A DNA stretch of 64,000 nucleotides from JBJXHN01 sp046233135 (GCA_046233135.1 JBJXHN010000002.1:558001-622000); one strand, 5' to 3'; shown: positions 34,359 to 43,273, counted from the first letter of the stretch. Numbers and translations are program-made. The notes: a model not told the origin generated them from the sequence alone.

Positions 34359-34451
34359 TCAGCTCCCGGCCCGAGCCTCCCCATCCCCGCGTGTCGCACG
34401 CGAAGGTGTAGGAATGGGAACGGGTAGGGTATAGTCACGGATAGCCGACAT
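34359..34451 (-). CDS. 30-residue conserved micropeptide, copy 1
   Basis: ATG at 34451 with AAGGAG eight bases upstream; stop TGA at 34359-34361. The peptide opens MSAIRDYT and carries PTPSRA and RGDG motifs. It matches the ORF at 46218-46310 (MAVRDYT, PTPLRA, RNDG), also exactly 30 codons, across its full length with one compensating gap. It is Pro/Arg/Gly-rich, has no membrane helix and no known family. Both ORFs follow the same two-hairpin leader and promoter-like block. It could be a leader peptide for the downstream nuclease-like gene, but copy 2 has no downstream gene on its strand. Confidence 0.55.
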   Translation of the reverse strand: MSAIRDYTLPVPIPTPSRATRGDGEARAGS

Positions 34452-34600
34452 CCTTGTTCTCCTTGAACGTAGGTAAGGGTGCTCGGTCAGGGACATGTCG
34501 GTGCGGCAAACACCGGCATGTCCCGCTTTCCTCCGCCACAGCGGGCGGACGCGGCCATAGTGTAGCGCGTATAACGCATCATTGCACCCAGGAAGAGAGC
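34452..34600 (-). ncRNA. Structured two-hairpin leader with promoter block, copy 1
   Basis: Read on the minus strand: a conserved block GCTCTCTTCCTGG-TG, a -10-like TACACT (34564-34559), a first hairpin TCCGCC/GGCGGA, then a 14-bp hairpin (34511-34524 with 34490-34503, 7-base loop), then the ribosome site of the micropeptide. Copy 2 (46311-46459) keeps every element, the same total length and the same 107 bases between -10 and ATG, with paired base changes in the main stem. This points to a functional RNA. Confidence 0.6.
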
Positions 34601-34628
34601 CGCCCGCGCCCCGGTGCCTCCCCGGGAT

Positions 34629-36758
34629 CTAGATGCCTTCGGAGGAGGCGGGCACTTTCCCTTTGTGCTTCTTGCCCGGTTTGCCGGCCATCGGGCTTTT
34701 GCTCTTGCCCCAGGGTTTCGTCGCCGTCGGCTTCGCCTTGGGGCGGCCCCGTCCTTTCTCCCCCGCGTTCTTCTTCCGTCCCTCCGGCTTGCGCGCCCGG
34801 TCGCCAGGCGCACGGGGCTTGCGCTCCGGGCGGGCCAGAGAGGGGTCAGCCTGAGAGGGGCGCTCCTGGGGGGAGCGGATGCCATCGGCTTCGGCTTCGC
34901 TGGCGGCCTCCACAGCCGCGGCGCGGGCCTTCTTCCAGGCGGCGGAGGGGGCGTCCTCCCGCTCCCGGCGGGGCGCGGGGCGGTCGGCGCGCGGCCGGCG
35001 GGGGGGCGGGGCGCCCGAGCCCGAGCCCGTGTCATCGCCCGTCCGGGGCGCCGGGGTCCGGGAGGCCGGGGCCGGCGGGGCGTCGCCCAGCAGGTCGATG
35101 CGGCCCTCCGGGCGCGGGGTCTGCTTCAAGGCCTCCTGGAAATGCTCGGCCACCGTGCCGGCGATCTCGAACAGGGTGTCGCGCGGCTGGACGCGGATTT
35201 GCCCGATCTCGGTCTTGGCGATGCGGCCCTGGCGGCAGATCAGGGGGATCAGCCAGCGCGGATCGGCATTCTTCTCCCGCCCGATGTTCAGGCGGAACCA
35301 CACCGTCGGTCCCATATCCCGGCCCATATCCCGAGGGGTGGCGCGTGCCGGCCGGTCCGTCCGCTCGGGACGATCCGTCCGCTCTGTCCGCTCGGGCCGG
35401 TCGGGCCGCTCCCGCCGCTCCCGGCGTTCGGCGCGCGGCGGCGGTTCGCCGGGGTCGAAGACCTCTTCGGCGGCGGGCAGCTGCGACCGGTACAGGCGCA
35501 CCAGGGCAAGGGCGAGATCCTCGGCCGGGCGTTCGGCCAGCAGGGCCTGGGCGATGGCGCGTTCCTCGTCGGAGGCCTCGTCCGTCAGCACCGGGTGGGT
35601 CAGCAGGCGCTGACGGTCCATGTCGCGGATGGCGTCGATGGTCGGGGCGGCGGTCCAGTCCACGGAGACCCCGGCCTCGGCCAGCAGGGCCTGGACCCGG
35701 CGGCGGCGGGACACCGGGGCCAGCAGGACGCTGATCCCCTTGCGCCCGGCGCGGCCCGTGCGGCCGGAGCGGTGCTGAAGGGTCTGGGCGGTGCGCGGCA
35801 GTTCGGCGTGGATGACCAGGTCGAGGCTGGGCAGGTCGATGCCCCGCGCCGCCACGTCGGTCGCCACGCAGACCCGCGCCCGGCCGTCGCGCAGGGACTG
35901 GAGGGCGTGGTTGCGCTCCCGCTGGTTCAGCTCGCCGGACAGGGCGACCACGCCGAAGCCGCGTTCCATCAGGCTGGCTTGCAGGCGGCGCACGGATTCC
36001 CGGGTGGCGCAGAAGACCATGGCGGTCGGGGCGTCCACATAGCGCAGCAGGTTGACCACCGCATGTTCGATGTCGGTGGGGGCGACCCGGACCACCCTAT
36101 GTTCGATATCGGCATGGCCCGACGGGCCGCCGGCCAGGGCGATGCGCAGGGCATCTTTCTGGTAGCGGGCGGCCAGCGACAGGATTTCGCGCGGCAGCGT
36201 GGCGGAAAACAGCAGGGTACGGCGCTCTGCGGGGGTGGTGTCCAGCAGAAAGCCGATGTCTTCGGAAAAGCCGAGGTCCAGCATCTCGTCGGCTTCGTCC
36301 AGCACCACGACCCGCATGGCCTCGGGGCGCAGGACGCCGCGTTCCAGATGGTCGCGCAGGCGGCCGGGGGTGCCGACGACGATATGCGCCCCGCGCGTCA
36401 GGGCGCGGGCCTCGGCGCGCGGATCCATGCCGCCGACGCAGGCCACCACCGTTCCGCCGGCCGGGCGGTAGAGCCAGGCCAACTCGCCATGGACCTGAAG
36501 CGCCAGCTCGCGCGTGGGGGCGATGATCAGGGCCAGCGGCGCGTCTGGGGCGTCGAAGCGGTCGGCTCCGGCCAGCAGGGTGTCGGTGATCGCCAGGCCG
36601 TAGGCCACCGTCTTGCCCGATCCCGTCTGGGCCGAAACCAGCAGGTCCCGTCCCTGGGTCTCGGGGTCGATCACCGCCGATTGCACGGCGGTCAGGTCGG
36701 TATAGCCCCGGTCGGCGAGGGCGCGGGCAAACGGATCGGTGGCGGACAAAAGGTCCAT
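34629..36758 (-). CDS. DEAD-box RNA helicase with DbpA-like RNA-binding domain
   Basis: 709 residues. The RecA-like core (residues 1-370) has SAQTGSGKT (motif I), PTRELALQ (Ia), LDEADEM (II), FSATLP (III), and ATDVAARGID and HRSGRTGRAGR (V-VI). An acidic/basic linker rich in RPERTDRPER repeats spans about 425-460. A DbpA/CsdA C-terminal RNA-binding domain follows (WFRLNIGREKNADPRWLIPL). A ~170-residue Arg/Lys/Pro-rich tail completes it. It likely remodels rRNA during ribosome assembly or cold response (DeaD/CsdA-like). Confidence 0.92.
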   Translation of the reverse strand: MDLLSATDPFARALADRGYTDLTAVQSAVIDPETQGRDLLVSAQTGSGKTVAYGLAITDTLLAGADRFDAPDAPLALIIAPTRELALQVHGELAWLYRPAGGTVVACVGGMDPRAEARALTRGAHIVVGTPGRLRDHLERGVLRPEAMRVVVLDEADEMLDLGFSEDIGFLLDTTPAERRTLLFSATLPREILSLAARYQKDALRIALAGGPSGHADIEHRVVRVAPTDIEHAVVNLLRYVDAPTAMVFCATRESVRRLQASLMERGFGVVALSGELNQRERNHALQSLRDGRARVCVATDVAARGIDLPSLDLVIHAELPRTAQTLQHRSGRTGRAGRKGISVLLAPVSRRRRVQALLAEAGVSVDWTAAPTIDAIRDMDRQRLLTHPVLTDEASDEERAIAQALLAERPAEDLALALVRLYRSQLPAAEEVFDPGEPPPRAERRERRERPDRPERTERTDRPERTDRPARATPRDMGRDMGPTVWFRLNIGREKNADPRWLIPLICRQGRIAKTEIGQIRVQPRDTLFEIAGTVAEHFQEALKQTPRPEGRIDLLGDAPPAPASRTPAPRTGDDTGSGSGAPPPRRPRADRPAPRREREDAPSAAWKKARAAAVEAASEAEADGIRSPQERPSQADPSLARPERKPRAPGDRARKPEGRKKNAGEKGRGRPKAKPTATKPWGKSKSPMAGKPGKKHKGKVPASSEGI

Positions 36759-36843
36759 GGTGCGCGCACCTTTGACAAAAGAGGGCCAGAGAGGGGGGTC
36801 CGATGCCGGGCGACTCGCCTCTGACCGGACAGACTGCGTTCAA

Positions 36844-36921
36844 ACGGCACGCAGCCTTGTACGCGCCTCACGGCGCGGCGGCCGGTCATGCCTTAGGCGT
36901 GCGGCACCACGCGGCCTTGCC
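36844..36921 (-). repeat. Intergenic repeat family 2, full copy 2
   Basis: Read on the minus strand it runs GGCAAGGCCGCGTGGTG, CGCACGCCTAAGGCATGAC, CGCGCC-GTGA-GGCGCG, then TGCGTGCCGTTTG, aligning with 32521-32602. It lies upstream of the helicase gene. Confidence 0.75.
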
Positions 36922-36968
36922 TCCCTTGATGAGCTGCGCTCATCGGCGGTCGGTATAAGCCAACGTCA

Positions 36969-37000
36969 AAGGGGCTGACCTCTGAAAAGGTCAGCCCCTT
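36969..37000 (-). terminator. tRNA-Lys terminator
   Basis: A 12-bp stem (AAGGGGCTGACC / GGTCAGCCCCTT) around an 8-base loop, nine bases past the tRNA 3' end, followed on the minus strand by TTTGACGTT. Confidence 0.85.
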
Positions 37001-37008
37001 GATCATAT

Positions 37009-37084
<76 letters not shown>

Positions 37085-37313
37085 CCAGGGATCCATCGCT
37101 TTGGTCGAAGCGATTTCGCCAGGGTTCCCGCCAGTCCCGAGCCCCAGGAGAGGAGCCCCGTGTCGTCGGGAGGCGCGTATGTAGCACCTGGGTTTCGGCT
37201 TGTGAAGAAAAAAATGCATCCCGGCCCCGGATCCTTGCGTTTTCTCTTCGGCCGCCATTTTCCACAGGCCGCCGACCGTGTTAGACTGGGGTTTCACAAG
37301 GACATGAAAAGCC

Positions 37314-37907
37314 ATGGTTGATCCCGTCCAGGCCGTCAGCCTCGAAGCCGCGTCAGAGGGCACCCCCACCGCCCGCGTGCTCGATGCCCAGGCCACCGCC
37401 CGGCGCTCCGCCGCCCGCTCCGGCTATCTCGGCAGCGGCGGACGGGTTCTTGGCGATGTGGTCGATCTTTCCTCCGATGCCCGGGGCGTCCTGCGGACCC
37501 TTCAGGAAGAGGCCCTGGAACAGGCCATCTCCACCCCGTCCGGATTCCCCTCCACCTACGACGAGTTGCAGGCCGACGGCTTCGTGGCCACCGTCAATGC
37601 CTTCACCGATGCCCTGAACGGCCAGCGCGGTGTGTTCAATGGCGTCGCCACCGACCAGTTCGCCGGCGCCAGCTTCGTCGGGCAGAATCTTTCGGGGGCT
37701 CTGTTCGATCAGGCCAATCTCGCCGGAACCGATTTCGCCGGAGCCTCCTTGCAGGGGGCATCCTTCGTCGGCGCCGATCTGACCGGCGCCAACTTCAACG
37801 GCGCCGATCTCTCCGGTGCCAACTTCTCCGGCGCCACCGGGCTGACGGCGGAACAGCTGCGCAATGCCCGCGTCTCTTATGACACGCTGTTGCCCGGCGG
37901 GGAATAA
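37314..37907 (+). CDS. Pentapeptide-repeat protein
   Basis: 197 residues. The N-terminal ~115 residues are Ala-rich without a recognised domain. The C-terminal part (about 117-175) is a run of pentapeptide repeats of the A(D/N)LxX form (GQNLSGALFDQANLAGTDFA, ADLTGANFNGADLSGANFSG). These form a short right-handed quadrilateral helix, too short for a Qnr-type gyrase mimic. Function is unknown. Confidence 0.75.
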   Translation: MVDPVQAVSLEAASEGTPTARVLDAQATARRSAARSGYLGSGGRVLGDVVDLSSDARGVLRTLQEEALEQAISTPSGFPSTYDELQADGFVATVNAFTDALNGQRGVFNGVATDQFAGASFVGQNLSGALFDQANLAGTDFAGASLQGASFVGADLTGANFNGADLSGANFSGATGLTAEQLRNARVSYDTLLPGGE

Positions 37908-37920
37908 AGGGGGGGAGTCG

Positions 37921-38040
37921 TTAGATCAAACTGCCTTAAATCTGCATCGATTTATGGCAGGCAATTTGATCTAAAAACATATGGTTAGGGCATCGAGTGG
38001 ACCGGAAAACCGGTTCCCACTTTTCCGCTCGATGCCCTAG
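37921..38040 (+). repeat. Mosaic palindromic repeat, family 1, copy C (short form)
   Basis: TTAGATCAAACTGCCTTAAA opens module 1 (TTAGATCAAA ... TTTGATCTAA around ATCGATTT). AACATATGGTTAGG links it to module 2 (GGGCATCGAG ... CTCGATGCCC with an inner ACCGGAAAACCGGT). Compared with copies A and B it lacks the internal CACGCCGAAGGCGTG ... GCGCTT insert and the GTTCGCTTCGCGCTCCC block. It lies between the pentapeptide gene and der. Confidence 0.85.
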
Positions 38041-38108
38041 GCTCTGACGGGCCTTTTGGGGGCGCCGCCCCTTGCCCCGTCCAGGGGCCTCGCCCCTTGG
38101 ACATCCCT

Positions 38109-39575
38109 TTACTTGGCGTACGGGTTTTTCGGCTTGCGCAGGATCAGGCGCACCGGCACGCCGGCCATGTCGAAGTCGTCCCGCATGCCCGAGGTCAGAT
38201 AGCGCAGATAGCTTTCCGGAAGATCCTCCGGCCGGCTCATGAACAGCGCGAACGTCGGCGGGCGGATCTTCGCCTGGGTGATGTAGCGGATCTTCAACCG
38301 GCGCCCGTGCTTGCCCATCGGCGGCGGATGATGCCCCACCACCCCCTCCAGCCAGCGGTTCAGCTGACTGGTCCGCACCCGGCGGTTCCAGCGGGCGTGC
38401 ACTTCCAGCACCGAGGCCATCAGCTTGTCCAGGCCGCGCCCCTCCAGGGCCGACAGGGTGACATAGGGGATGCCCCGCACCTGCGCCAGCGAGGTCTGCA
38501 ACCGGTCCTCCACCCGCTTCAGGGTGGCCGCCCGGTCCTCGCAGATATCCCACTTGTTGACGGCGATCACCAGCGCCCGGCCCTCGTCGACCACCAGGCG
38601 GGCGATGGTCAGGTCCTGGCGGTCCATCACCAGATTCGAATCGAGCATCAGAACGCAGACCTCGGCCAGACGGATCGCGTTCAGCGTCTCGCCCACCGAC
38701 AGCTTCTCCAGGCTGTTCTCCACCCGCGCCTTGCGCCGCAGGCCCGCCGTGTCCACCAGCCGGAAGCGGCGGCCGCCCCATTCCCAGTCCACCTCGATGG
38801 CGTCGCGGGTCACCCCGGCCTCGGGGCCGGTCACCATCCGCTCTTCGCCCAGCAGGCGGTTCACCAGGGTCGACTTGCCGGTGTTCGGGCGGCCGACAAT
38901 GGCCACCTGGATCGGCCGTTCGCCCCGGGGATCCACCTCGGCGACCGCATAGTCGTCCTCGCCGGCGGCCATCACCGCCGCTTCCTCGGCCGCTGCTGCC
39001 TCCTCGTCCAGTTCTTCCACCTCGGCCTGGTCCAGGTCGGCGTCGGGCAGGGGCGGTTCCTCGCCTCCCTCGGCTTCCTTGTGGGCGTCGTAGTAGGGCA
39101 CCAGGGCTTCGTAGAGCAGGCTCAATCCCTCGCCATGTTCGGCGGACAGCGGTACCGGGTCGCCCAGGCCCAGGGTGTAGGATTCGTACAGGCCCGGCGC
39201 GCCGGCCCGGCCTTCGCACTTGTTGGCGACCAGGATCACCGGCGTCTTGTCCCGCCGCAGCAGGTCGGCGAAATGGGCGTCCAGCGGCGTCACCCCTGCC
39301 CGGGCGTCGATCAGCATCAGGGCCACATCGGCTTCGGCCAGGGCGCGGTCGGTCTGCTCGCGCATCCGCCCTTCCAGCAGTTCCGGCCCGCCTTCTTCCA
39401 GCCCCGCCGTATCGACGATGCGGAAGCTCAGGTCGGCCAGCGAGGCATTGGCGAACCGCCGGTCGCGGGTGACGCCGGGCATGTCATGGACAATGGCCAG
39501 GCGACGCCCGGCCAGCCGGTTGAACAGGGTGGACTTGCCCACATTGGGCCGTCCGATAATGGCGACGGTGAGCAT
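38109..39575 (-). CDS. der: GTPase Der (EngA)
   Basis: 488 residues with tandem GTPase domains, essential for 50S ribosome maturation. Domain 1 has GRPNVGKST at residues 8-16, DTAGLEEGG and NKCE. Domain 2 has GRPNTGKST near 215, DTAGLRRKA and NKWD. A C-terminal KH-like domain ends RKPKNPYAK, the usual Der ending. An acidic Glu/Asp/Ala-rich linker (about 165-210) joins the domains and is longer than in E. coli. It is downstream of bamB, as in many proteobacteria. Confidence 0.97.
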   Translation of the reverse strand: MLTVAIIGRPNVGKSTLFNRLAGRRLAIVHDMPGVTRDRRFANASLADLSFRIVDTAGLEEGGPELLEGRMREQTDRALAEADVALMLIDARAGVTPLDAHFADLLRRDKTPVILVANKCEGRAGAPGLYESYTLGLGDPVPLSAEHGEGLSLLYEALVPYYDAHKEAEGGEEPPLPDADLDQAEVEELDEEAAAAEEAAVMAAGEDDYAVAEVDPRGERPIQVAIVGRPNTGKSTLVNRLLGEERMVTGPEAGVTRDAIEVDWEWGGRRFRLVDTAGLRRKARVENSLEKLSVGETLNAIRLAEVCVLMLDSNLVMDRQDLTIARLVVDEGRALVIAVNKWDICEDRAATLKRVEDRLQTSLAQVRGIPYVTLSALEGRGLDKLMASVLEVHARWNRRVRTSQLNRWLEGVVGHHPPPMGKHGRRLKIRYITQAKIRPPTFALFMSRPEDLPESYLRYLTSGMRDDFDMAGVPVRLILRKPKNPYAK

Positions 39576-39632
39576 CGGAAGATGTATCCCAATGACCCCT
39601 TCGGACGGCTGAGCAAAAGCGGCCTGCCGCGG

Positions 39633-41006
39633 TTAGCGGTAGGCCACCAGCTCCCCGTCCCGGGTCAGGAAGTAAACGGTCTCCAGCGCCACGATGGGCG
39701 CCGAGGCCATGGAATCGGGCAGGGACTCGCGCCCCAGCACCTGGCCGGAATAGGGCGATACGGCATAGGCATAGCCATCCGACGCCCCGACGATCAAACG
39801 GTCGGACACCAGCACCGGCCCGGTCCACAGGATCGGGCTGGACAGGCTGTCCGGATTCTCCCAGCGCGGCAGGGGCGTGGCCCACATCACCGCGCCGGTG
39901 GTGGCGTTGACGGCCGCCAGCTCCGCATCCTCGGTCAGCAGGAACACCACGTTCCCCGCCACCCACGGCCGCTGGGTGCCCGCCACGCGCAGCTGCCAGG
40001 CCCGCTGGCCCGACCGCAGGTCCATGCCCACCATCAGGCCCGAATTGCCGATCAGGAACACCCGGTTGCCGTCGATCACCGGATCGGCGCGGATGTCCTG
40101 CAAGGTGCCCGACGCATCGGTGCGGCGCACCGCCGTCACCGAATCCGCCCAGACTTCCGCCCCGCTTTCCAGGCGCAGGGCGAACACCTCGCCCGAGGAA
40201 TAGGGCACCACCACCACGCCCTGGTCGATAGCCGGAGTCGGCGCGCCCAGGATGCTGGCGGTTTCCGGGGCGCCGGTATGGGTCCACAGCTTGTGGCCGT
40301 CCACCGCCGACAGGGCGAAGGCCTGGTTGTCCACCGTGACCACCACCACCCGGCCGGAGTTCACCGCCGGGGCCGCGCGCATCGGGGCGTCCACGGACGT
40401 CCGCCACAGCTCTTCGCCGGTGTCGGCGCGCAGGGCAACCACCTTGGCGAAGCCGGTGGTGGCGAAGACCCGGCCGTGGCTGACCGCCACGCCGCCGCCC
40501 AGCAGGGCGCCGTCGTCTTCGTCCTCGTCACTGTCGGGCAGTTCGGCGCGCCACAGCCGCTCGCCGGTCTGGGCATCGAAGGCCGAGACCGTCGCCTCGC
40601 GGTCGATGGTGAAGATGCGGCCGTCGGCCAGCACCGGGCCGTTCAGCAGGGCGTCCCGGCTGGTGGAGCCGGCGCCGATGTTTTCTTCCCACACCCGCCG
40701 CAGGGCGTCGCCGGCCACCATATGCTGCATGGCGTGGTGGGACAACCCGCCCACCTGCGGCCAGTCGGTGTTCGGTTCGGGGGCGGGCAGCAGCACCGCG
40801 CCCTCGTCGCGGGTGGCGCTGGCCAGACCGCGTTCCTGGCCCAGGGCCGAATTGCGCTCGCCGGGCAGGGGCGGGTTGTCGTCTTCGCCGCCCAGCCAGT
40901 CGTCGCCGAACAGGGAACAGCCCCCCAGCGCCAGCGCCAGCACAAGCGCCGCGGCGCCCCGCGAGATCACGGTGGAAAGGCGGTGGCCGGAACGCGGATC
41001 AGCCAT
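39633..41006 (-). CDS. bamB: Outer-membrane assembly lipoprotein BamB
   Basis: 457 residues. The N-terminal signal ends in a lipobox (ALALGGC; Cys near 28), then an acidic linker and PQQ-like beta-propeller repeats (FDAQTGERLWRAELP, LRADTGEELWRTSV, LRLESGAEVWADSV, VNATTGAVMWATPL). It scaffolds BamA in the outer-membrane protein assembly complex. The start at 41006 overlaps the upstream yfgM-like stop by 8 bases. The operon order yfgM-bamB-der is the classic arrangement. Confidence 0.93.
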   Translation of the reverse strand: MADPRSGHRLSTVISRGAAALVLALALGGCSLFGDDWLGGEDDNPPLPGERNSALGQERGLASATRDEGAVLLPAPEPNTDWPQVGGLSHHAMQHMVAGDALRRVWEENIGAGSTSRDALLNGPVLADGRIFTIDREATVSAFDAQTGERLWRAELPDSDEDEDDGALLGGGVAVSHGRVFATTGFAKVVALRADTGEELWRTSVDAPMRAAPAVNSGRVVVVTVDNQAFALSAVDGHKLWTHTGAPETASILGAPTPAIDQGVVVVPYSSGEVFALRLESGAEVWADSVTAVRRTDASGTLQDIRADPVIDGNRVFLIGNSGLMVGMDLRSGQRAWQLRVAGTQRPWVAGNVVFLLTEDAELAAVNATTGAVMWATPLPRWENPDSLSSPILWTGPVLVSDRLIVGASDGYAYAVSPYSGQVLGRESLPDSMASAPIVALETVYFLTRDGELVAYR

Positions 41007-41820
41007 TGCCGTTGCCCTCCGTCCCGGTGCCGGTAGGCGCATTCTCGGCCGGCGCACTCTCGGCAGGGGCGCCGGTGCTTTCGGGGGTGCCGGTCTCTGC
41101 GGGCGTTTCGGCGCCGGGCGGGGCCGGCATGTCCGTCGGCTCGCCCATGGCGGCCAGCAGCTCGGCGGCCCGGCCGCGCACGCCGCCGGGGGCCTGGGGA
41201 TCGTTGGTCAGCACCTGCAGCTGATAGACCGCATCTTCGGTCCGGCCGTCGGCCAGGGCGGCCAGGGCCGACAGCTCGGCGCCCATGGCCTGCCACGGGC
41301 CGGTGCCGTCGCGCACCGGGGCGACCAGGGCGTCCACCTCGGCCGGGGGCAGGATGTCCAGGCCGTGCAGGCCGGCCAGCACCCGGGCGGCATCACGGAA
41401 CAGCGGATCGGCCGTGCCGGTGTCGGCCAGGTCGCGCCAGACCGCGATGGCCTCTTCGGTGCGGCCGGCCTTGACCAGGGCTTCGGCGCGGCTGAGCGCC
41501 GCGACGGGGGCGAAGCCGGAGTCCGCATCGGCCGACAGGGTGGCCAGGATCGACAGCGCCTTGTCGGTTTCGCCGGCGTCCAGGGCGGCCTTGGCCTCCT
41601 CGTACACGGCGGCCTCTTCGGCGCGCTGGCTGGCCTGCCAGGCCTTCCATCCCTGGCCGGCGGCCACGGCGACCACCACCAGCAGCGCGGCGGCGACGAT
41701 CAGCACGCCATAGCGCTTCCAGAATTTGTGCAGCGCTTCGTGGCGCAGGTCTTCGTCGACCTCGCGGAACAGGGCGTCGGTTTGCGGATCGGACTGGGGC
41801 TGCTCGGGCGGCTTGGCCAC
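40999..41820 (-). CDS. YfgM-like TPR membrane protein
   Basis: 273 residues from GTG 41820 (GGAG seven bases upstream). The cytoplasmic start (QTDALFREVDEDLRHEALHKFW) is the family signature, followed by one membrane helix (VLIVAAALLVVVAVAAG) and a periplasmic TPR-like domain. A Pro/Thr/Glu-rich low-complexity tail (last ~60 residues) is unusual. In E. coli YfgM works with PpiD and the translocon in periplasmic chaperoning. It is co-transcribed with bamB and der. Confidence 0.88.
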   Translation of the reverse strand: MAKPPEQPQSDPQTDALFREVDEDLRHEALHKFWKRYGVLIVAAALLVVVAVAAGQGWKAWQASQRAEEAAVYEEAKAALDAGETDKALSILATLSADADSGFAPVAALSRAEALVKAGRTEEAIAVWRDLADTGTADPLFRDAARVLAGLHGLDILPPAEVDALVAPVRDGTGPWQAMGAELSALAALADGRTEDAVYQLQVLTNDPQAPGGVRGRAAELLAAMGEPTDMPAPPGAETPAETGTPESTGAPAESAPAENAPTGTGTEGNGNG

Positions 41821-42171
41821 GCGTGTCTCCCTAAGAAGGCTCGGCGGAAAGGATTCGCGGCATAAGGTGGAGGCGGGCGAGACCCGGGGCAAGCGCTTTC
41901 GGCCCGAACCGGACTCCGGCGGCCGAATCGGTGGCCTGCCGGGGCACCCGCTTGATGCGGCCCGCACCATAGCCAGCCGCCGGGCCGTTGGCAATCTGTG
42001 CCGGAGTGTCGCATGGGGGGGCCTACGATGCTATTTCCGCAAAACCGTGGTTGCCTTCGGAACCCTTCTTTAACCAATATTAACTCCCGCGCCTCAGGAT
42101 GAGGCCGGACGTCCCGCGCCCCGGATGGGGGCAGTTTGAAGACCGGTCCGCCCGGAAGGAGGGCTTCCGCC

Positions 42172-42612
42172 ATGTCGCGTCGCGCCGTATCCCCTAGCGC
42201 CATGTTTCATTCCGTCCGTGCCCCTGCCCGCCGCTTCCGGCGCTGGCCGGTGGTGGCGGCCCTGTGTGCGGCTCTGGCCGTCAGCGCCTGCGGGGCGGAA
42301 ACCCTGGCGATCGGTGCGACGGCGGTGGCGGGGGCCGACGTGGCGTCGCTGGGCATCTCCGACAAGACCCTGGTGGATCATGCCGCGTCGATGGTCACCG
42401 GCGAGGATTGCTCGACCGTGCGGGCGATGAACGGGGATTGGTATTGCAAGGCACGTCTGCCCGACAACACGATGGTGGCGACACAGTTGTACTGCTATCG
42501 AAGCTTGGGCAAGATCACTTGTTATAACGAACCGCAGCCCTATCGGCAGAACCAGCAAGTGGCCCCGTCGCAGCATATCGTCGGCGCGCGGTCCCAGCAG
42601 CTGGTGCGCTAG
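42172..42612 (+). CDS. Small lipoprotein of unknown function
   Basis: 146 residues from ATG 42172 (GGAAGGAGG about ten bases upstream). A basic N-terminus leads to a hydrophobic stretch and lipobox (AALAVSACG, Cys near 40). The mature part is small, with Cys residues in EDCS, WYCKA, YCYRS and TCYNEP, then a Gln/Asn-rich end. The four mature-domain Cys could form disulfides. The family was not identified. It diverges from the yfgM operon. Confidence 0.7.
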   Translation: MSRRAVSPSAMFHSVRAPARRFRRWPVVAALCAALAVSACGAETLAIGATAVAGADVASLGISDKTLVDHAASMVTGEDCSTVRAMNGDWYCKARLPDNTMVATQLYCYRSLGKITCYNEPQPYRQNQQVAPSQHIVGARSQQLVR

Positions 42613-42729
42613 CCGGACCCGGTTTCCCCAGGCCCCGCTCCGGTCCCCGATCCGGAGCCCGGGCCGGCGGTCCGGTGGTCCCCCGGCGCAGGGCGCGGGG
42701 CTTCTGTAAACCGTCCGGGTGGGAGGCCG

Positions 42730-43074
42730 ATGTCAAAGGTCGTCAGAATGATGGAGCATCGCAAGGGTGCTCCGTTCGTCCATTTCAGCCGGCGGGAGCT
42801 GAACCAGCTTCTGGGACTGTACAGCCGCAAGGTGGCAAAGGGCGACTGGCGGGACTACGCCATCGACCACGATGACACGGTCGCCCGGTTCTTCATCTTC
42901 CGCCATGCCAACGAACGCCCCCTGTTCACCATCGTCAAGCGCCGCCATGGCAACGGCCTGAAGGCCGACCACAGTTTCAGCCTGTATTCCGGGACCCGGC
43001 GTGTGCGCCAGGGCGCCAGCCTGATGGAGCTTCTGGAAGATCTCAGCGATTCCTTGCGTCTGGTACAGCCTTAA
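42730..43074 (+). CDS. DUF2794 family protein
   Basis: 114 residues, a small soluble protein found across alphaproteobacteria with no assigned function. Recognised by the central pattern FSRRELNQLLGLYSRKVAKG, DWRDYAIDHDDTVARFFIFR and ADHSFSLYSGTRRVRQGASL. It lies upstream of the parvulin gene on the same strand, with a 200-base gap. Confidence 0.8.
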   Translation: MSKVVRMMEHRKGAPFVHFSRRELNQLLGLYSRKVAKGDWRDYAIDHDDTVARFFIFRHANERPLFTIVKRRHGNGLKADHSFSLYSGTRRVRQGASLMELLEDLSDSLRLVQP

Positions 43075-43273
43075 GGGGATAAGCCCCGGGCGATGCGCGC
43101 CGCGCAAAAGGGGAGTATAGCACTCTGGTGCCTCTTGTGCGGTGGGGGCGGCTTATGGTGATCTAGGCCTCTCAGTCGACTTCCTTCCCGCCGGCTGCCG
43201 TATTTCCGGCCCATTCGGTGGTCAGGGTAGCGGCCTCGCCTTTATAGTCACCCAAATATCAGGGAACGATCCA

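Noticed and set aside
34440..34600. 6S RNA or SRP RNA at the structured leader
   Set aside because: The hairpin pattern and conserved loops of 6S and SRP RNA (for example the GGAA-tetraloop SRP core) are absent, and conservation extends into a 30-codon ORF on the minus strand.
38097..41036. A 979-codon open frame on the plus strand
   Set aside because: Antisense to der and bamB; same shadow-type composition.
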